Shown: positions 31,901 to 37,700 of the stretch, one piece after another
Layout of the letters: each line of letters opens with the position of its first letter
Numbering within the stretch: the first letter of the stretch is position 1
Source of the DNA: Aedes albopictus
Taxonomy: Eukaryota > Arthropoda > Insecta > Diptera > Culicidae
Direction of reading: 5' to 3'
Assembly: GCF_035046485.1 (NCBI RefSeq)
Contig: NC_085137.1
Span: 249,587,233-249,651,232, forward strand
DNA length: 64,000 nucleotides
Notes under the pieces: generated by a model
Seen by the model: the letters and a program-made list of their open reading frames with translations, nothing else
The model's database searches: none
Told to the model about the DNA's origin: nothing
Made by a program: the position numbers and the translations under genes

Positions 31901-33072
31901 TTTTATCGATCCCGTCCTCCGACGCCAATTGTTGTGATTTGTTTTACGTAATAAAATGCGAATTTAATCCCGGATCACGAACGCGACTATTTATTTTCTT
32001 CCTCTCGTTTTTCACACTAAACTCCGATTCCCAATTTCTCTCTACTCTTTACCCACATAACAATCATTTTTTGGATTAGCCGACTGTTCAGAATATGGTG
32101 CTGTCTATAATATGGTGCTCGCACGGTATTTGATTTTAAAATTTTACCATTGAATGTACATTCAGCTCAACTAATCAACACTGCAAAGCACAATGGTCAT
32201 ATGCCGAAAATCAATGCTTCCTGTAAGATATAAATCAAGCCCAGGGAATTTTGTCGTTAATTTTAAATTGTAATTTTATTGAACATACGAAAGCCTGTAG
32301 GTAGTATTTTTTCAGGTGAAGGAAAAACATTTTGAATTTGCATTAGGAATGCAATACAGTTACAGTTAGAAACAGCAGATAAAACCTTTATCAACCTATT
32401 CCAATTTTCTTGGAGAATTTATTCAAAAACCTGGAAGAAATGGGATACATGTTATTCCAGGACTAGCATAATCCGCCTGACTTAATCAAACATCATTTTA
32501 TCAGGTGAACGAATTGAATGAATCGTCGTATTGTTAGCTCTATTTACCAACACCTTTGTACAAAAGATCTGTTTACTTTTTATTTTCTTGTCGTTTGTCT
32601 TATCAGAAACGAACACGTAGCAAGTCGTAAATGAGCAATAATAGGTAACAGAATTGAGCTTATTTTTTTTCCTCTATTTTACTATTTTGATGTGGAATTT
32701 TATGGAACTTCGACTTACTTGCCCAGAACGTCATCCAGATCCCCTCGAGATGGCGTTATTCCTCGGTACCTTCCGGTGCAGCTCAGGGGCATCAATTCAT
32801 CCGCTGGATAGGCCTTCTCCATGTACGCCCGGTAGGCATGATAGAACATTTCCCTGGCTTCTTCCCTGGAAGTTTTAAAAGGGAAGTTGTTAGATCCGGA
32901 CATTCTCTTTGGGCGACGTTAATCCGTACTTCAGCTCATTCCGCTCCTTGTGTGACATATTATGCGTCGGAACGGACGGAATATTGTCCGCTGTAGCAAC
33001 GCAGCCGGACAAAACCACCGACAGGGCCACATACTGCAGCAGGAAGCACCAGAACCCGTTCAATGTCCGCAT
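2276..33072 (-). CDS. EDEM3: EDEM3-like ER degradation-enhancing alpha-mannosidase (3' incomplete)
   Basis: This is a glycosyl hydrolase family 47 protein of ER-associated degradation; family members trim mannose from misfolded glycoproteins in the ER lumen. Eleven exons (minus strand) join in frame: 33072-32930, 32865-32719, 4958-4806, 4735-4582, 4524-3961, 3890-3801, 3564-3312, 3254-2992, 2925-2694, 2610-2515, 2448-2276, totalling 2268 nt or 756 codons. All introns are GT-AG. Exon 1 encodes a signal peptide (start [10 protein letters not shown], hydrophobic to about residue 25). GH47 motifs seen are [10 protein letters not shown] (about 60), ETCTACAG (about 216), [12 protein letters not shown] (about 286), the RPEFIEST box and [11 protein letters not shown] protease-associated domain follows from about residue 640, ending near [18 protein letters not shown]; this points to EDEM3 rather than EDEM1 or EDEM2. 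The acidic tail, any ER-retention signal and the stop are outside the window. Drosophila orthologues carry other Edem names, so the symbol is by domain layout. Confidence 0.93.
5175..5405 (+). pseudogene. Non-LTR retrotransposon fragment (between EN and RT)
   Basis: An open stretch reads [18 protein letters not shown] and then [18 protein letters not shown] before breaking. The pattern W-F-D-x-E-C, with a K/E-rich helix, is typical of the linker between endonuclease and reverse transcriptase in I/RTE-like mosquito retrotransposons. It may belong to the same dead family as 1834-2200. Bases 5406-6140 contain no gene or element I can recognise. Confidence 0.5.
6150..6410. repeat. GGAATCCCGGAAC low-complexity block (left half of split array)
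   Basis: Repeats of the type GGAGGAATCCCGGAACT continue up to ATCTCTTAAG at 6401-6410. The same ten bases occur at 12900-12909, where the array resumes. The retroelement block 6411-12899 therefore interrupts one continuous array. Confidence 0.8.
6411..8217 (+). pseudogene. R1 gag zinc knuckles and APE-type endonuclease (interrupted)
   Basis: The frame starts at the gag C-terminus with CCHC knuckles ([26 protein letters not shown], then a C-x2-C type third). An overlapping frame opens the endonuclease with [14 protein letters not shown]. It shows ISDPY in the usual EP/DP position, [10 protein letters not shown] with the catalytic D and N, and after a 958-bp insert, SDHLAVRYS with the D-H pair. 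Without the insert the text reads [18 protein letters not shown] in one frame. A TGA near 8217 ends the open stretch. Confidence 0.8.
7077..8034. mobile_element. TA-flanked MITE inside the R1 endonuclease (958 bp)
   Basis: The termini are perfect 28-bp inverted repeats beginning TAGACTGTTTCAGAAATT and ending AATTTCTGAAACAGTCTA. TA at 7075-7076 and 8035-8036 is the TSD typical of Tc1/mariner. The interior is AT-rich with no transposase frame. Precise removal leaving one TA gives ATC TTA GAT GTC, restoring the R1 frame. Confidence 0.93.
8220..8835 (+). pseudogene. R1 region between endonuclease and RT (frame-broken)
   Basis: Open pieces read [17 protein letters not shown] and [19 protein letters not shown], the W-W-x-x-x-I-x-x-L-R pattern usual before the RT domain of R1/Jockey-like elements. 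The frame slips near 8500 and several stops follow. Confidence 0.7.
8836..9648. mobile_element. DNA transposon insert inside R1 (about 0.81 kb, edges approximate)
   Basis: An exact 18-bp inverted repeat, CCAGAAAGTATGGACGCA, lies at 8835-8852 and 9629-9646. CAGTC flanks both sides (8831-8835 and 9649-9653) and may be the TSD, but excision at these points does not restore the R1 frame, so the exact ends are uncertain. Interior frames (9070-9480) look like a decayed protein, for example [14 protein letters not shown], possibly transposase; I cannot assign it. Confidence 0.7.
9654..11996 (+). pseudogene. R1 reverse transcriptase and C-terminal zinc region (interrupted)
   Basis: The frame resumes with [14 protein letters not shown] and continues through [65 protein letters not shown] and the active-site [10 protein letters not shown]. 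At 10598 a MITE cuts the frame; it resumes with [13 protein letters not shown]. The C-terminus shows [18 protein letters not shown], the conserved C-x2-C...H...C zinc motif, and ends at TAG 11994-11996. The RT core is intact in sequence, but the frame is broken by the insert and by a stop near 11653. Confidence 0.88.
10600..11197. mobile_element. TA-flanked MITE inside the R1 RT (598 bp)
   Basis: Termini are CAGGGTGCGGCAGGAAAAAA and its imperfect complement TTTTTTCCTGCCGCATACTG. TA at 10598-10599 and 11198-11199 is the TSD. No coding frame lies inside. Removal gives GAT AAG CTT ACC TTC GGT, restoring DKLTFGS of the reverse transcriptase. Confidence 0.92.
12726..12899 (+). mobile_element. tRNA-derived SINE joined to the R1 tail
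   Basis: The head GCCTGGTGTGATGGTTAGCA carries an A-box-like segment, and GGATCGAATCC is a good B box. The body ends CTAGGGCTAAAAATCTCGTT and an A-rich tail. A second copy of the family is at 59817-59990, with most bases the same. The first copy abuts the A-rich tail of R1, and ATCTCTTAAG follows immediately. Confidence 0.85.
12910..14320. repeat. GAATCC-type low-complexity array (right half)
   Basis: The array resumes after the SINE with AATCTCAAAAAGAGACCCTGG and continues as imperfect CTGGAGGAATCTC-like units, on both strands in turn. Bases 13040-13140 are non-repetitive. Long frames across 13420-13900 (rich in F, S, R, G) are translations of the repeat and not genes. Bases 14320-14537 hold nothing recognisable. 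Confidence 0.75.
14610..15432. mobile_element. TA-flanked MITE rich in TTTGCTGA/TCAGCAAA (823 bp)
   Basis: Ends are CACACCAATTTTTTTTCGCT and AAATCGATTTTTGGTGTG, flanked by TA at 14608-14609 and 15433-15434. The two subterminal zones repeat TTTCAGCAA and TTGCTGA many times. The second LOA copy carries the uninterrupted sequence GCTGTGTAGTGTCGG at 62040-62054, an empty-site equivalent. The interior has no credible gene. Confidence 0.93.
17581..17844. mobile_element. Solo LTR (264 bp), probably of a Ty1/copia-type element
   Basis: The sequence starts TGTTGAGAACC and ends GGATGTAACA, with TG...CA ends, and contains AATAAAG as a possible poly-A signal. The 5-bp TSD CCTAT is at 17576-17580 and 17845-17849. 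Removing LTR and one TSD gives CAT GCC TAT CAA TCT, restoring the RT motif HAYQSGKS. Superfamily is inferred from length and ends only. Confidence 0.92.
18365..18662. mobile_element. Unassigned 298-bp insert in LOA-like ORF2
   Basis: GTAATGGTGTT (18354-18364) and GTAATGGCGTT (18663-18673) flank it, an 11-bp direct repeat with one mismatch. Joining across gives [13 protein letters not shown] in frame. The insert has no clear TIR or tRNA head, so its type is unknown. Confidence 0.6.
19201..19812. other. Unassigned sequence before the 3.2 kb TIR element
   Basis: No gene or repeat family is recognised. A run of nine G lies near 19442-19450. Confidence 0.5.
20361..20658 (+). mobile_element. Feilai-like tRNA SINE
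   Basis: The tRNA-like head begins GGGCCCATATAGCCGAGGC, with GGGTTCGATTCCCGGTC as B box. The body ends with GAGAAGCAGGCTTTGTCCCA and a (GA)n tail. A 12-bp TSD, GACATGAGTTAG, lies at 20349-20360 and 20659-20670. Family identity is from memory of the Aedes aegypti Feilai consensus; structure and TSD are directly visible. Confidence 0.92.
20869..22860 (-). mobile_element. Minus-strand retro-insert (about 2 kb) with poly-A and 15-bp TSD
   Basis: ATTTTGGCAAGTAAC occurs at about 20853-20867 and 22862-22876. A poly-T run directly follows the left copy, i.e. a poly-A tail on the minus strand. No long frame is present, so it is probably the 3' part of a non-LTR element or another reverse-transcribed RNA. 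A hairpin element is nested near its 3' end (20929-21738). Source element unknown. Confidence 0.75.
20929..21738. repeat. Fold-back element with about 390-bp inverted arms
   Basis: The left arm, from CTAGTATGGGACAAAC inward past AATTTAGCGCAAGC, is repeated in reverse complement on the right as GCTTGCGCTAAATT out to GTCCCATAC. The centre (about 21320-21350) is short and carries CTGCTG/CAGCAG tracts. A read-through transcript would fold into a long, near-complete hairpin. The wording TGTGCAAAATTT near the arm also occurs in the fold-back at 40334-41742, suggesting a shared superfamily. Confidence 0.9.
23397..25736 (+). pseudogene. Spliced RNase H-like transposase, interrupted only by a MITE
   Basis: Exons are 23397-23910, 23972-24301, 24360-24630 and, beyond the MITE, 24884-25736: 1968 nt, exactly 655 codons plus stop. 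Introns are GT-AG, 61 and 58 bp. The start is the first ATG ([14 protein letters not shown]). The N-terminus is acidic and low-complexity (residues 35-110). The core has [14 protein letters not shown] and later [13 protein letters not shown], the likely first and second catalytic Asp, then CLKCTIVGE and, across the [19 protein letters not shown]. The last third is helical with a long [17 protein letters not shown] stretch. DNA cutting and joining at the TIRs is inferred from location and motifs; the third acidic residue is not assigned. Confidence 0.82.
24631..24879. mobile_element. 249-bp MITE inside the transposase gene
   Basis: The ends CACTGATTTTTCATTTGGGC and, complemented, CAATGATTTTTCATAAGGGC form imperfect TIRs. 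TCGA at 24627-24630 and 24880-24883 is the apparent 4-bp TSD. Removing insert and one TCGA joins CAT TTC GA to T TTA TTA CAT, restoring LHFDLLHLG and an overall length divisible by three. Confidence 0.93.
25993..26998 (-). CDS. DUF4806-like protein encoded inside the DNA transposon
   Basis: Two exons: a short 5' exon ending at 26998 and a main exon 26936-25993, split by a 61-bp intron (donor GTAAGT, acceptor CGTAG). The splice joins ...CACC A to TG TCC, creating the ATG; the protein is 314 residues starting [10 protein letters not shown]. Residues about 100-215 ([18 protein letters not shown] through [12 protein letters not shown]) resemble DUF4806, a domain seen in insect and other animal proteins of unknown function. 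The tail is acidic with a basic RKRKR patch near residue 235, a possible nuclear signal. Likely an accessory or DNA-binding protein of the transposon; function not known. The frame is intact. Confidence 0.8.
27667..27824. mobile_element. Short MITE, GGGGGCATCCATTAAGTACG family
   Basis: The inverted ends AGGGGGCATCCATTAAGTAC and GTACTAAATGGATGCCCCCT enclose two G-rich tracts. TTA/TAA flanks are consistent with a 3-bp TSD. It resembles, in layout, the MITEs at 51368-51545 and 53005-53177. Confidence 0.85.
27842..27974 (-). repeat. 3' LTR of the Ty3/gypsy element
   Basis: 133 bp, TG...CA, apparently identical to the other LTR. It contains an AATAAA on the plus strand and abuts the polypurine tract on its right side. 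Confidence 0.95.
28001..31165 (-). CDS. pol: Ty3/gypsy Pol (protease, RT, partial RNase H, integrase)
   Basis: A 1054-residue open frame. Protease: [14 protein letters not shown] near residue 88. [16 protein letters not shown] and the active site [12 protein letters not shown] near 366. RNase H begins [16 protein letters not shown] with the first Asp, then FLLLTDHE runs straight into [11 protein letters not shown] at about 29420-29436, where related elements have roughly 80-100 more residues; I read this as an in-frame deletion of the end of RNase H and the tether. Integrase: [11 protein letters not shown]...CLDC zinc part, then [18 protein letters not shown] and QANGEVERQ, giving D, D and E. 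The frame is shifted +1 (or -2) relative to gag, with a 68-nt overlap, so Pol probably needs frameshifting. Confidence 0.92.
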   Translation of the reverse strand: MQTVIRVRRRINAVKNAKSRSSKQKKVHQIDRESAVGGAEELYDSDDSTSNHQEDHDQEELKYVFAAETDNLGGEKVVCSVGGVKIKWVVDSGAGVNVIDHGTWSYLKQQNISILSQSKESKTTLKAYGNSSLKVVGQFTASIATKNHEVVADVFVVQEKGASLLSKDTATQLQILKINTDVWTVSSGINKIGKINGIEVSLQIDPTVKPVQITKCHIPIPLQDKVEQEINLLLEQDIIEAAPIDSPWISRLVVSPKAGDPSAVRLCVDMRAANKAIVPQHFPLPTFEDIVPHLHDCKWFSKIDLNKAFHQVVLAPESRFVTTFATHHGYYRYKRLTFGMNCASEVFQSIMERVLKGIPGVKVFVDDILIFASSKREHDIALKAVMRRLEEYGITVNQKKCSLGKQEVEFMGHILSVDGIRPTMDKVETIKRLREPKTTEELRSFLGMITYLGRFIPELSTLTAPLRELLRKDAAFNWGSDQEEAFRKLKDTLKNPKNLGYYSPHDKTIVIADAGPTGLGAVLLQEKEGRKRVICYISKGLSEAEKSYAQNEKEALALVWATERLQIYLRGLTFLLLTDHERHGEETIYAIVQKAMPTALTTEDVISHTKSDTELAVVKEALNTGRWHDGVKKFAPFKDELYCCKELLMRGEKIVVPQSLQKRVLSLAHIGHPGIERSKQRLRSKVWWPSMDKDVEVAVRKCLDCQIVGKAVPPEPMALRKMPENPWEFLSMDMLGPLPSGESLLVVIDCYSRFKIVEVLRQTTSADIICKLKPLFMRMGLPCVLMTDNARNFTSKEFEDFCKALGIQLKRTTPYWPQANGEVERQNRAILKILRISEMNNTDWKTDLEEHNYVYALTPHPSTGRSPAELAFGRQFRDWIPQLSSLRNRDEDVKDKDTTYKYNAKCQVDAARRAKESILEEGDQVLMKNMHPSNKLSATFLREPAQVMSKQGNSVIVQTPEGVQYRRNSSHLKKVYSPDPESKNTTIEDENEWETPTAIEISPESQGATGKATDSRPAPHQASPRGSIPRPGRHIKRPLRFDDYVMDVSVDGGD
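31098..31787 (-). CDS. gag: Ty3/gypsy Gag with one CCHC zinc knuckle
   Basis: 229 residues from ATG at 31787. The N-terminal two thirds is the capsid-like part ([20 protein letters not shown], later [20 protein letters not shown]). [16 protein letters not shown] near residue 198 is the zinc knuckle, followed by a second Cys cluster CEKCE. It overlaps the start of pol. Frame is intact. Confidence 0.92.
   Translation of the reverse strand: MNPIGTGMHPFDPDDTINVSSRWKKWKRSFEIFLDVNNVALPSRKKSYLLHYAGEGVQDIYDSLVGDPEPAVPAGSDAYKEALRVLDNHFLPMKCLPQERHIFRNLEQGPDEKISKFVLRLREQGNLCEYANWLDENIKEQIFEKGRSDELRAKILTKPNMTLDEIIKEGRSLETIENVRQQLQRSAEVNKVNFSKQECFRCGRTGHFANSDSCPAKDKRCEKCEIQEQ
31930..32062 (-). repeat. 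5' LTR of the Ty3/gypsy element
   Basis: 133 bp, partner of 27842-27974 with no difference seen. The bases immediately left of it (31929 downward, minus) read ATTGGCGTCGGAGG, the candidate primer-binding site. Confidence 0.95.
32129..32718. other. Right end of EDEM3 intron 2, nothing recognised
   Basis: AT-rich single-copy-looking DNA between the outer TIR element and exon 2. No gene, TIR pair or tRNA-like segment seen. Confidence 0.6.
32719..33072 (-). CDS. EDEM3: EDEM3 exons 1-2 (signal peptide and start of GH47)
   Basis: Exon 1 (33072-32930) runs from the first ATG through the signal peptide to ERNELK. A 64-bp intron (32929-32866) starts GTACGG and ends TTCCAG, with CTAAC as a likely branch site. 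Exon 2 (32865-32719) begins [11 protein letters not shown]. The unspliced frame reaches a TAA inside this intron, so splicing is needed to join ERNELK to EEAREMF, the order expected in EDEM proteins. Exon 2 ends at GTAAGT, opening the large intron. Confidence 0.9.
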
Positions 33073-34180
33073 TCTATTCGACTATCTAAACAAAACTCCC
33101 TTCCTCTTCCTCAAGACTCTCTCGGAGTGATCTCCGGAACACGGACACCACCAAATACGTTCAATCTTTCACGGCACAAAATATTCGGAAGAGGAAGGAC
33201 CTACTCCAACACCAGCCACTTACAGCACTTTCTCGTGGCCTTTCCACGACTCTTCATCCGCCGAGGACAAAACACTCGTCAACCAGCAACCGATTATTAT
33301 TCTTTTCCGCTTTCCCCAAAACACTGCTCACAGATTCGCTCCGCTCGGGCTCGGCAGGAGGAGCTCTACGTACGACTTTTCCCCGTTTCGAACCGCGAAT
33401 CATCAGGATGAGAAGCTGGTGGTGGCCTCCGACAATCCGTTGCGAACCGAAAACATTTCCCCACGATGACGACACCCCGATACGATGACACTGTTCCCGT
33501 TAGATTTTCGCGACGCGACGGAAAAAGGCGAAAGGAAAACTTTTGTGCCAGCAGCCAGCAAGCAACCACCTAGTTTTTCTTCTCGCACTCGCACAGCCTT
33601 CACTTTTCCCTTTGATTTTCTTCGACTCTGTTTTGTGCCGTCGTCGTCGTCGACTTCAGCAAAGAGAGATCGAAATGACAACAGCTGCCAGCTGGATTAG
33701 TTCACAGAATCACCGTGTGATGTCGCTGCAAGGTGTCTAAAAGGAAGGTACTCAAGGTACTGCAGTCAGAAAATGATGATTTGGATATAATCTGGCATTA
33801 GTTTAATCAGGTTTAATCTGAAGTTCGATTAATGATATATTTAAATCCTACGCGAAAGTATTTAACTATGCTTCACTTGAAACAATGTACTTCATTCAAC
33901 TTTTGTATTGCAATTTTTGGTCAGGTTTCTGAAATTCGATTCTTTCATGCAGCAAAATATGTATTACGGACCACTTTAGAAAACTTCACCCTTTCTCATT
34001 AGAAGTTTCGTGAACGGAGCCCAATTTGTTTGGCGCCGTGGTTTGAATTTTCAATCCAAAACACGATTTCTATCCGTCAGATTTGTTGCACTCAATCGTT
34101 TCAATGAACTAAATAGTTATTATATATTTCATTTAAATAGTTTATTTATCAGTAAGTCTGTGCTATAATAGTTCATAACA
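33073..34180. promoter_or_regulatory. Divergent EDEM3/RAD54 intergenic region
   Basis: The 1.1 kb between the EDEM3 ATG (minus) and the RAD54 ATG (plus) is free of recognisable transposons, unlike its surroundings. It should hold both promoters and 5' UTRs. The EDEM3-proximal 600 bp is GC-richer, with several CG-containing words and a TCGTCG run near 33640; the RAD54-proximal half is AT-rich. Frames reported here show no domain. Transcription starts cannot be placed from sequence alone. Confidence 0.65.
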
Positions 34181-34754
34181 ATGGTAAGCTGAATATAATA
34201 CAAAATTCCACATTGATCTTCAAGTAATTCCCCAAATTTCAGCGTAAAAGTACCGCACCCAGTCAAAGCGTCGCCCTCACCCCGGTAAATTCCGCCTTCA
34301 AAAGTCCGATTTCCCTGTCGAACAAACGGACCCGAGAATGTCGCGACCGCGCCAAAGACAAAATCAAGGACACGGGACCACCCCCGCCGAAGCTGTCCGC
34401 GTCCGAGTTCGAACTGATGATCCAGAAAATCCTCTCGCGCCCCTTCAAGGTGCCGATTGCGAACTACGTTCCGGAGCACACGACCCGCTGTCTGGGAATG
34501 AAGCGGCCGGCGGCCCGACGAGCACTACACGATCCGTTTGCGTGCAATGCGCTGGTGCTGTTCACGCCGGAGGAACTGACGGAGCACGACAAGCTCAAGA
34601 CTGATCCGGGCAAGATTCAGGTCCACGTCGTGGTCGATCCGCTGCTGGGGAATATTCTGCGGCCCCATCAACGCGAAGGCGTCCGGTTCATGTACGAGTG
34701 CGTGACGGGTAAACGAGGGGATTTCCAGGGCTGCATCATGGCCGATGAAATGGG
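34181..34754 (+). CDS. okr: RAD54 exons 1-2 (start codon exon and N-terminal domain)
   Basis: ATG at 34181-34183 is followed at once by the donor GTAAGC; the 59-bp intron ends ATTTCAG at 34242. Exon 2 opens CGT AAA AGT ACC and carries the RAD51-interacting-type N-terminus, then [27 protein letters not shown] and [17 protein letters not shown]. It ends in the first two bases of the Gly codon of DEMG, at GTGAGT. Confidence 0.93.
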
Positions 34755-37700
34755 GTGAGTACATATTGGATTCGATTCGGTTTAGTAGGGTCGAACAGTG
34801 GGTACATAATGATGAAAATTTGGCAAACATCAGTAAATAGTATGCTGAAACACCTTGGCAGTAGACATTATAAGTACGTAACTTTCCGCGTACAAAAAAT
34901 GAGTCAAAAACTGCCCAAAAACTAAGCCAGGCCAAGGTGGTTCCACTTCTCTTTCGCTGATGAATGGGGTTTCAGCAATGTCAGTCGTTAAATTCGATGG
35001 CGCATAACCAGTAGAAGTCGTGCCTACTACTCCCTTGTACAAATGATGTACCTACGGTTAAAAAAAAGACCAGCGCATTAAGACCGGTGGTCCTCTACGG
35101 ACACGAGACATGGACCATGCTCGAGGAGGACCTGCAAGTACTCGGAGTTTTCGAGCGACGCGTGCTAAGGACACTCTTCGACGGTGTATAGTAAAGAAGC
35201 ATGGGTTCCGAGCTCGCTACATTTTACGGAAGGATTGGGTCGGCAGGGCATGTTGCAAGAATGCCGAACAATGATTCTGCAAAGTTGAGATTCGCTACAG
35301 ATCTGATTGATACAAGAATGCTTGGAGCACAGAGAGCAAATGTGCGGTTTTACAAATGTGAGGACCGGGGCCACAGTGCTTTTTTATCTAGTTCATTTAT
35401 TTGGGGCTCAATCGCGTATAACGCTTGACGGAGCCGAAGATCTTTTTTTTGTACTTAATAGTATACAATATACAGAATAATAACTTTTTAATAATATCTG
35501 TTAGTAATGGGAGGAAGTTAGGATACTCGTGGCAGGCAGCTGAAGGTTAGAAGGTCACTTTTTGAGGGATGGACAGGGTAAGGATTTGACCAAAGGTTTC
35601 ACTGCTGCTCATCCGGGGGCGAATGGCATCTTGCTAGCGTATTCGGTGCCTTGTGGTGTTGTCACAACTTGTTATGGGGCTTGGTCTTACGGATGGCCAG
35701 GAGCAGCTTGGTGACACAAAGAGGACAGAACAACACAAGAGAATTAAACTTTTATACAAGCAGAGCGAAGAAAGTTGAAAATACACCCCATGTATGTGAC
35801 ATCGCGGGTCCCCAACACATCTCTTGCAAGAACGAAGGGTTGTTTACCTCGGGCCTCAGAGGTATGCAAAAGTAGTGCTCTGGAGGTGTCATTATCCGGG
35901 CACTGCCAAACTACGTGGTCGATGTCATCATAACCGGAACCGCACTTAGTACAAACATTGCTCAATGCGAGGTTTATCTTGTGTAAATGCGCATCTAGCG
36001 AGTAATGGTTGGACTAAGTCTTGACATCACTCGAATGAAGTTTCGGCTTACATCCAAACCATACCACCACACTCGAAAGGAAACATTAGGAATAATGGAA
36101 TGTAACCACCGCAGGGTGGCCACCGAACCGGGAAAAACGGGAAAAAACGGGAATTTGAGATGATTACCGGGAAAATTATTGTTGAGAAATTTGGTGAACA
36201 TATTTGAATTTTATACAACTTATCGATAATCTGTATAAGCAAGCTAAATTCAAATTATCGATTTAGATCCTGTACAGCCTTTCTTTTCTCGAAATTTTGC
36301 TAATTTATTATCGCATTTGTGAATAATTTTAGAACGTCAGCATCATTCCAAACATAAACAATTTTATAAAGGATTAATCCCTTCCTTCCCACGATTTTGA
36401 TCGACTATTTCTATGTAAAGAAAGCGTTTCCGAAAAAAAGTCCTCGAACAAAACTTATTCTAAATTGGCCAAAGTTTCCGAAATCAACGAAAAAGTTTTA
36501 CAGTTGTAAATCATTAAATGTTTGTTTGTTTATCAATAGTTCTACCTGTGGTTCTACTATTGAAACTTGTGTTGGTAGTTGGGTTTACCTAATAAGATTA
36601 CAATTGTACTGTAAAAACTATTGCATCATATTTATTTAATTCCATTTGTTTCGAGTTCGTCGAACATCGATGATGCTCTAGACTCTAGAGCAACCATGAG
36701 AAGTAGAGGGTTAAATATTGAAACTGACCGGGGTTAAATATTGAAAGTTCAAATTCTGAGAAAGAATTGTGTCTTTCGAGCAGAATATTGACCATTTTCG
36801 ACGAACTTGAGACAAACGGAATATGTAATAGTTTTTAGAATATTATTGTAATTCCATTAATTTTGGGTTAACTACTAACTACTTCTGGCGTTCGATTTGA
36901 ATAGGTCGTATGTTTGCTGTTATTCCTATGCAGATTCGACCTATTCAAATCGAACCCCAGACTTGTTTAAATAATGGAACCATTATCAAAAAATCCTGGC
37001 TGTTCAAAAGCGTAAGAAATAAAAGATTAATATTACGCCTCTCAAGAAAAATCAGAATATGGCGATTATCTGGCTCTAGCTTCTGATATTAGCGCGACAG
37101 TTACTTATCATAACAGCGTCACCAGATTTAAAAGTATTTAATTCCATTATATGGGGATTGACAGCAAGAACACTCATTCCATTGAGCCACTCTTGCCGTT
37201 CGTCACAAATACATTCAAAATCATCTGTCACTTCGCGAAACCCAAGTGCTTTTGTTTTTGGCGAGAACACTTTTTCTTTTGTTTTGCCTTGCGACTGTCA
37301 TGCGGCGGTATGCCTTGCAAGCGTACGACCGCCGCAGGACTCTAATAAAAGATAAGCGCGACAATACTTCATTTATTTCTGGAAGCAAGCAAGTGACTAC
37401 GTCTTTAGTTCAAAATTGTTTTCAGCCTTCTATAAAATATCGATATTTTTATTTGGATACATTTATTTCGACCCGTTTAAGACTTAAATTACCAGAAAGC
37501 TGTTCAAGTAAAATTTAAGTATTCAGAAGCAGCCGGCCAGGTTTTTCTGTTCAACGTTCACTTTATGATGCCACGAAAATATTCACCTAATCTTCAACAG
37601 GACCGCATTCCCACCACTTTTCTTTGATATTGTTGCGCTTATCTTTTATTAGAGTCCTGCGGCGGTCGTACGCTTGCAAGGCATACCGCCGCATGACAGT

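Larger units (their letters stand above)
27842..32062 (-). mobile_element. Ty3/gypsy LTR retrotransposon, young, with internal pol deletion
   Basis: Two 133-bp LTRs (27842-27974 and 31930-32062), identical by reading, start TGTTGTGATT and end CACATAACA. A 5-bp TSD, ATCAT, is at 27837-27841 and 32063-32067. The element reads on the minus strand: the 5' LTR is at the right, followed by a candidate primer site TGGCGTCGGAGGACGGG; GAAAAGGGGAAAT at the left is the polypurine tract. Gag (31787-31098) and Pol (31165-28001) are both open. Pol order is PR-RT-RH-INT, typical of Ty3/gypsy; a Mag-like lineage is possible. It lies in the sense direction of EDEM3. Confidence 0.95.
23013..32126. mobile_element. 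Outer TA-flanked TIR pair enclosing younger transposons
   Basis: The left end CCGTGCCGTACCATATTCTG and the complemented right end CCGTGCGAGCACCATATT match in part and are flanked by TA at 23011-23012 and 32127-32128. The pair's own sequence is about 23013-23125, 27542-27841 and 32068-32126, a small MITE. The two-gene transposon, a 157-bp MITE and the Ty3/gypsy element were inserted into it. Confidence 0.65.
4959..32718 (-). other. EDEM3 intron 2 (27.8 kb), filled with nested transposons
   Basis: The intron is bounded by a GTAAGT donor at 32718 (minus) and a TTTTCTAG acceptor ending at 4959. Nearly all recognisable content is transposon, listed separately: R1 with three inserts, a SINE, a LOA-like element with two or three inserts, a 3.2 kb TIR element, the two-gene DNA transposon and a Ty3/gypsy element. 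The autonomous-looking retroelements 6411-12719 and 14538-19200 run antisense to EDEM3; the Ty3/gypsy element runs in the same sense. Confidence 0.88.

Noticed and set aside
32063..32067. LTR element extending further right
   Set aside because: The ATCAT duplication and the exact match of both 133-bp LTRs fix the boundary at 32062.
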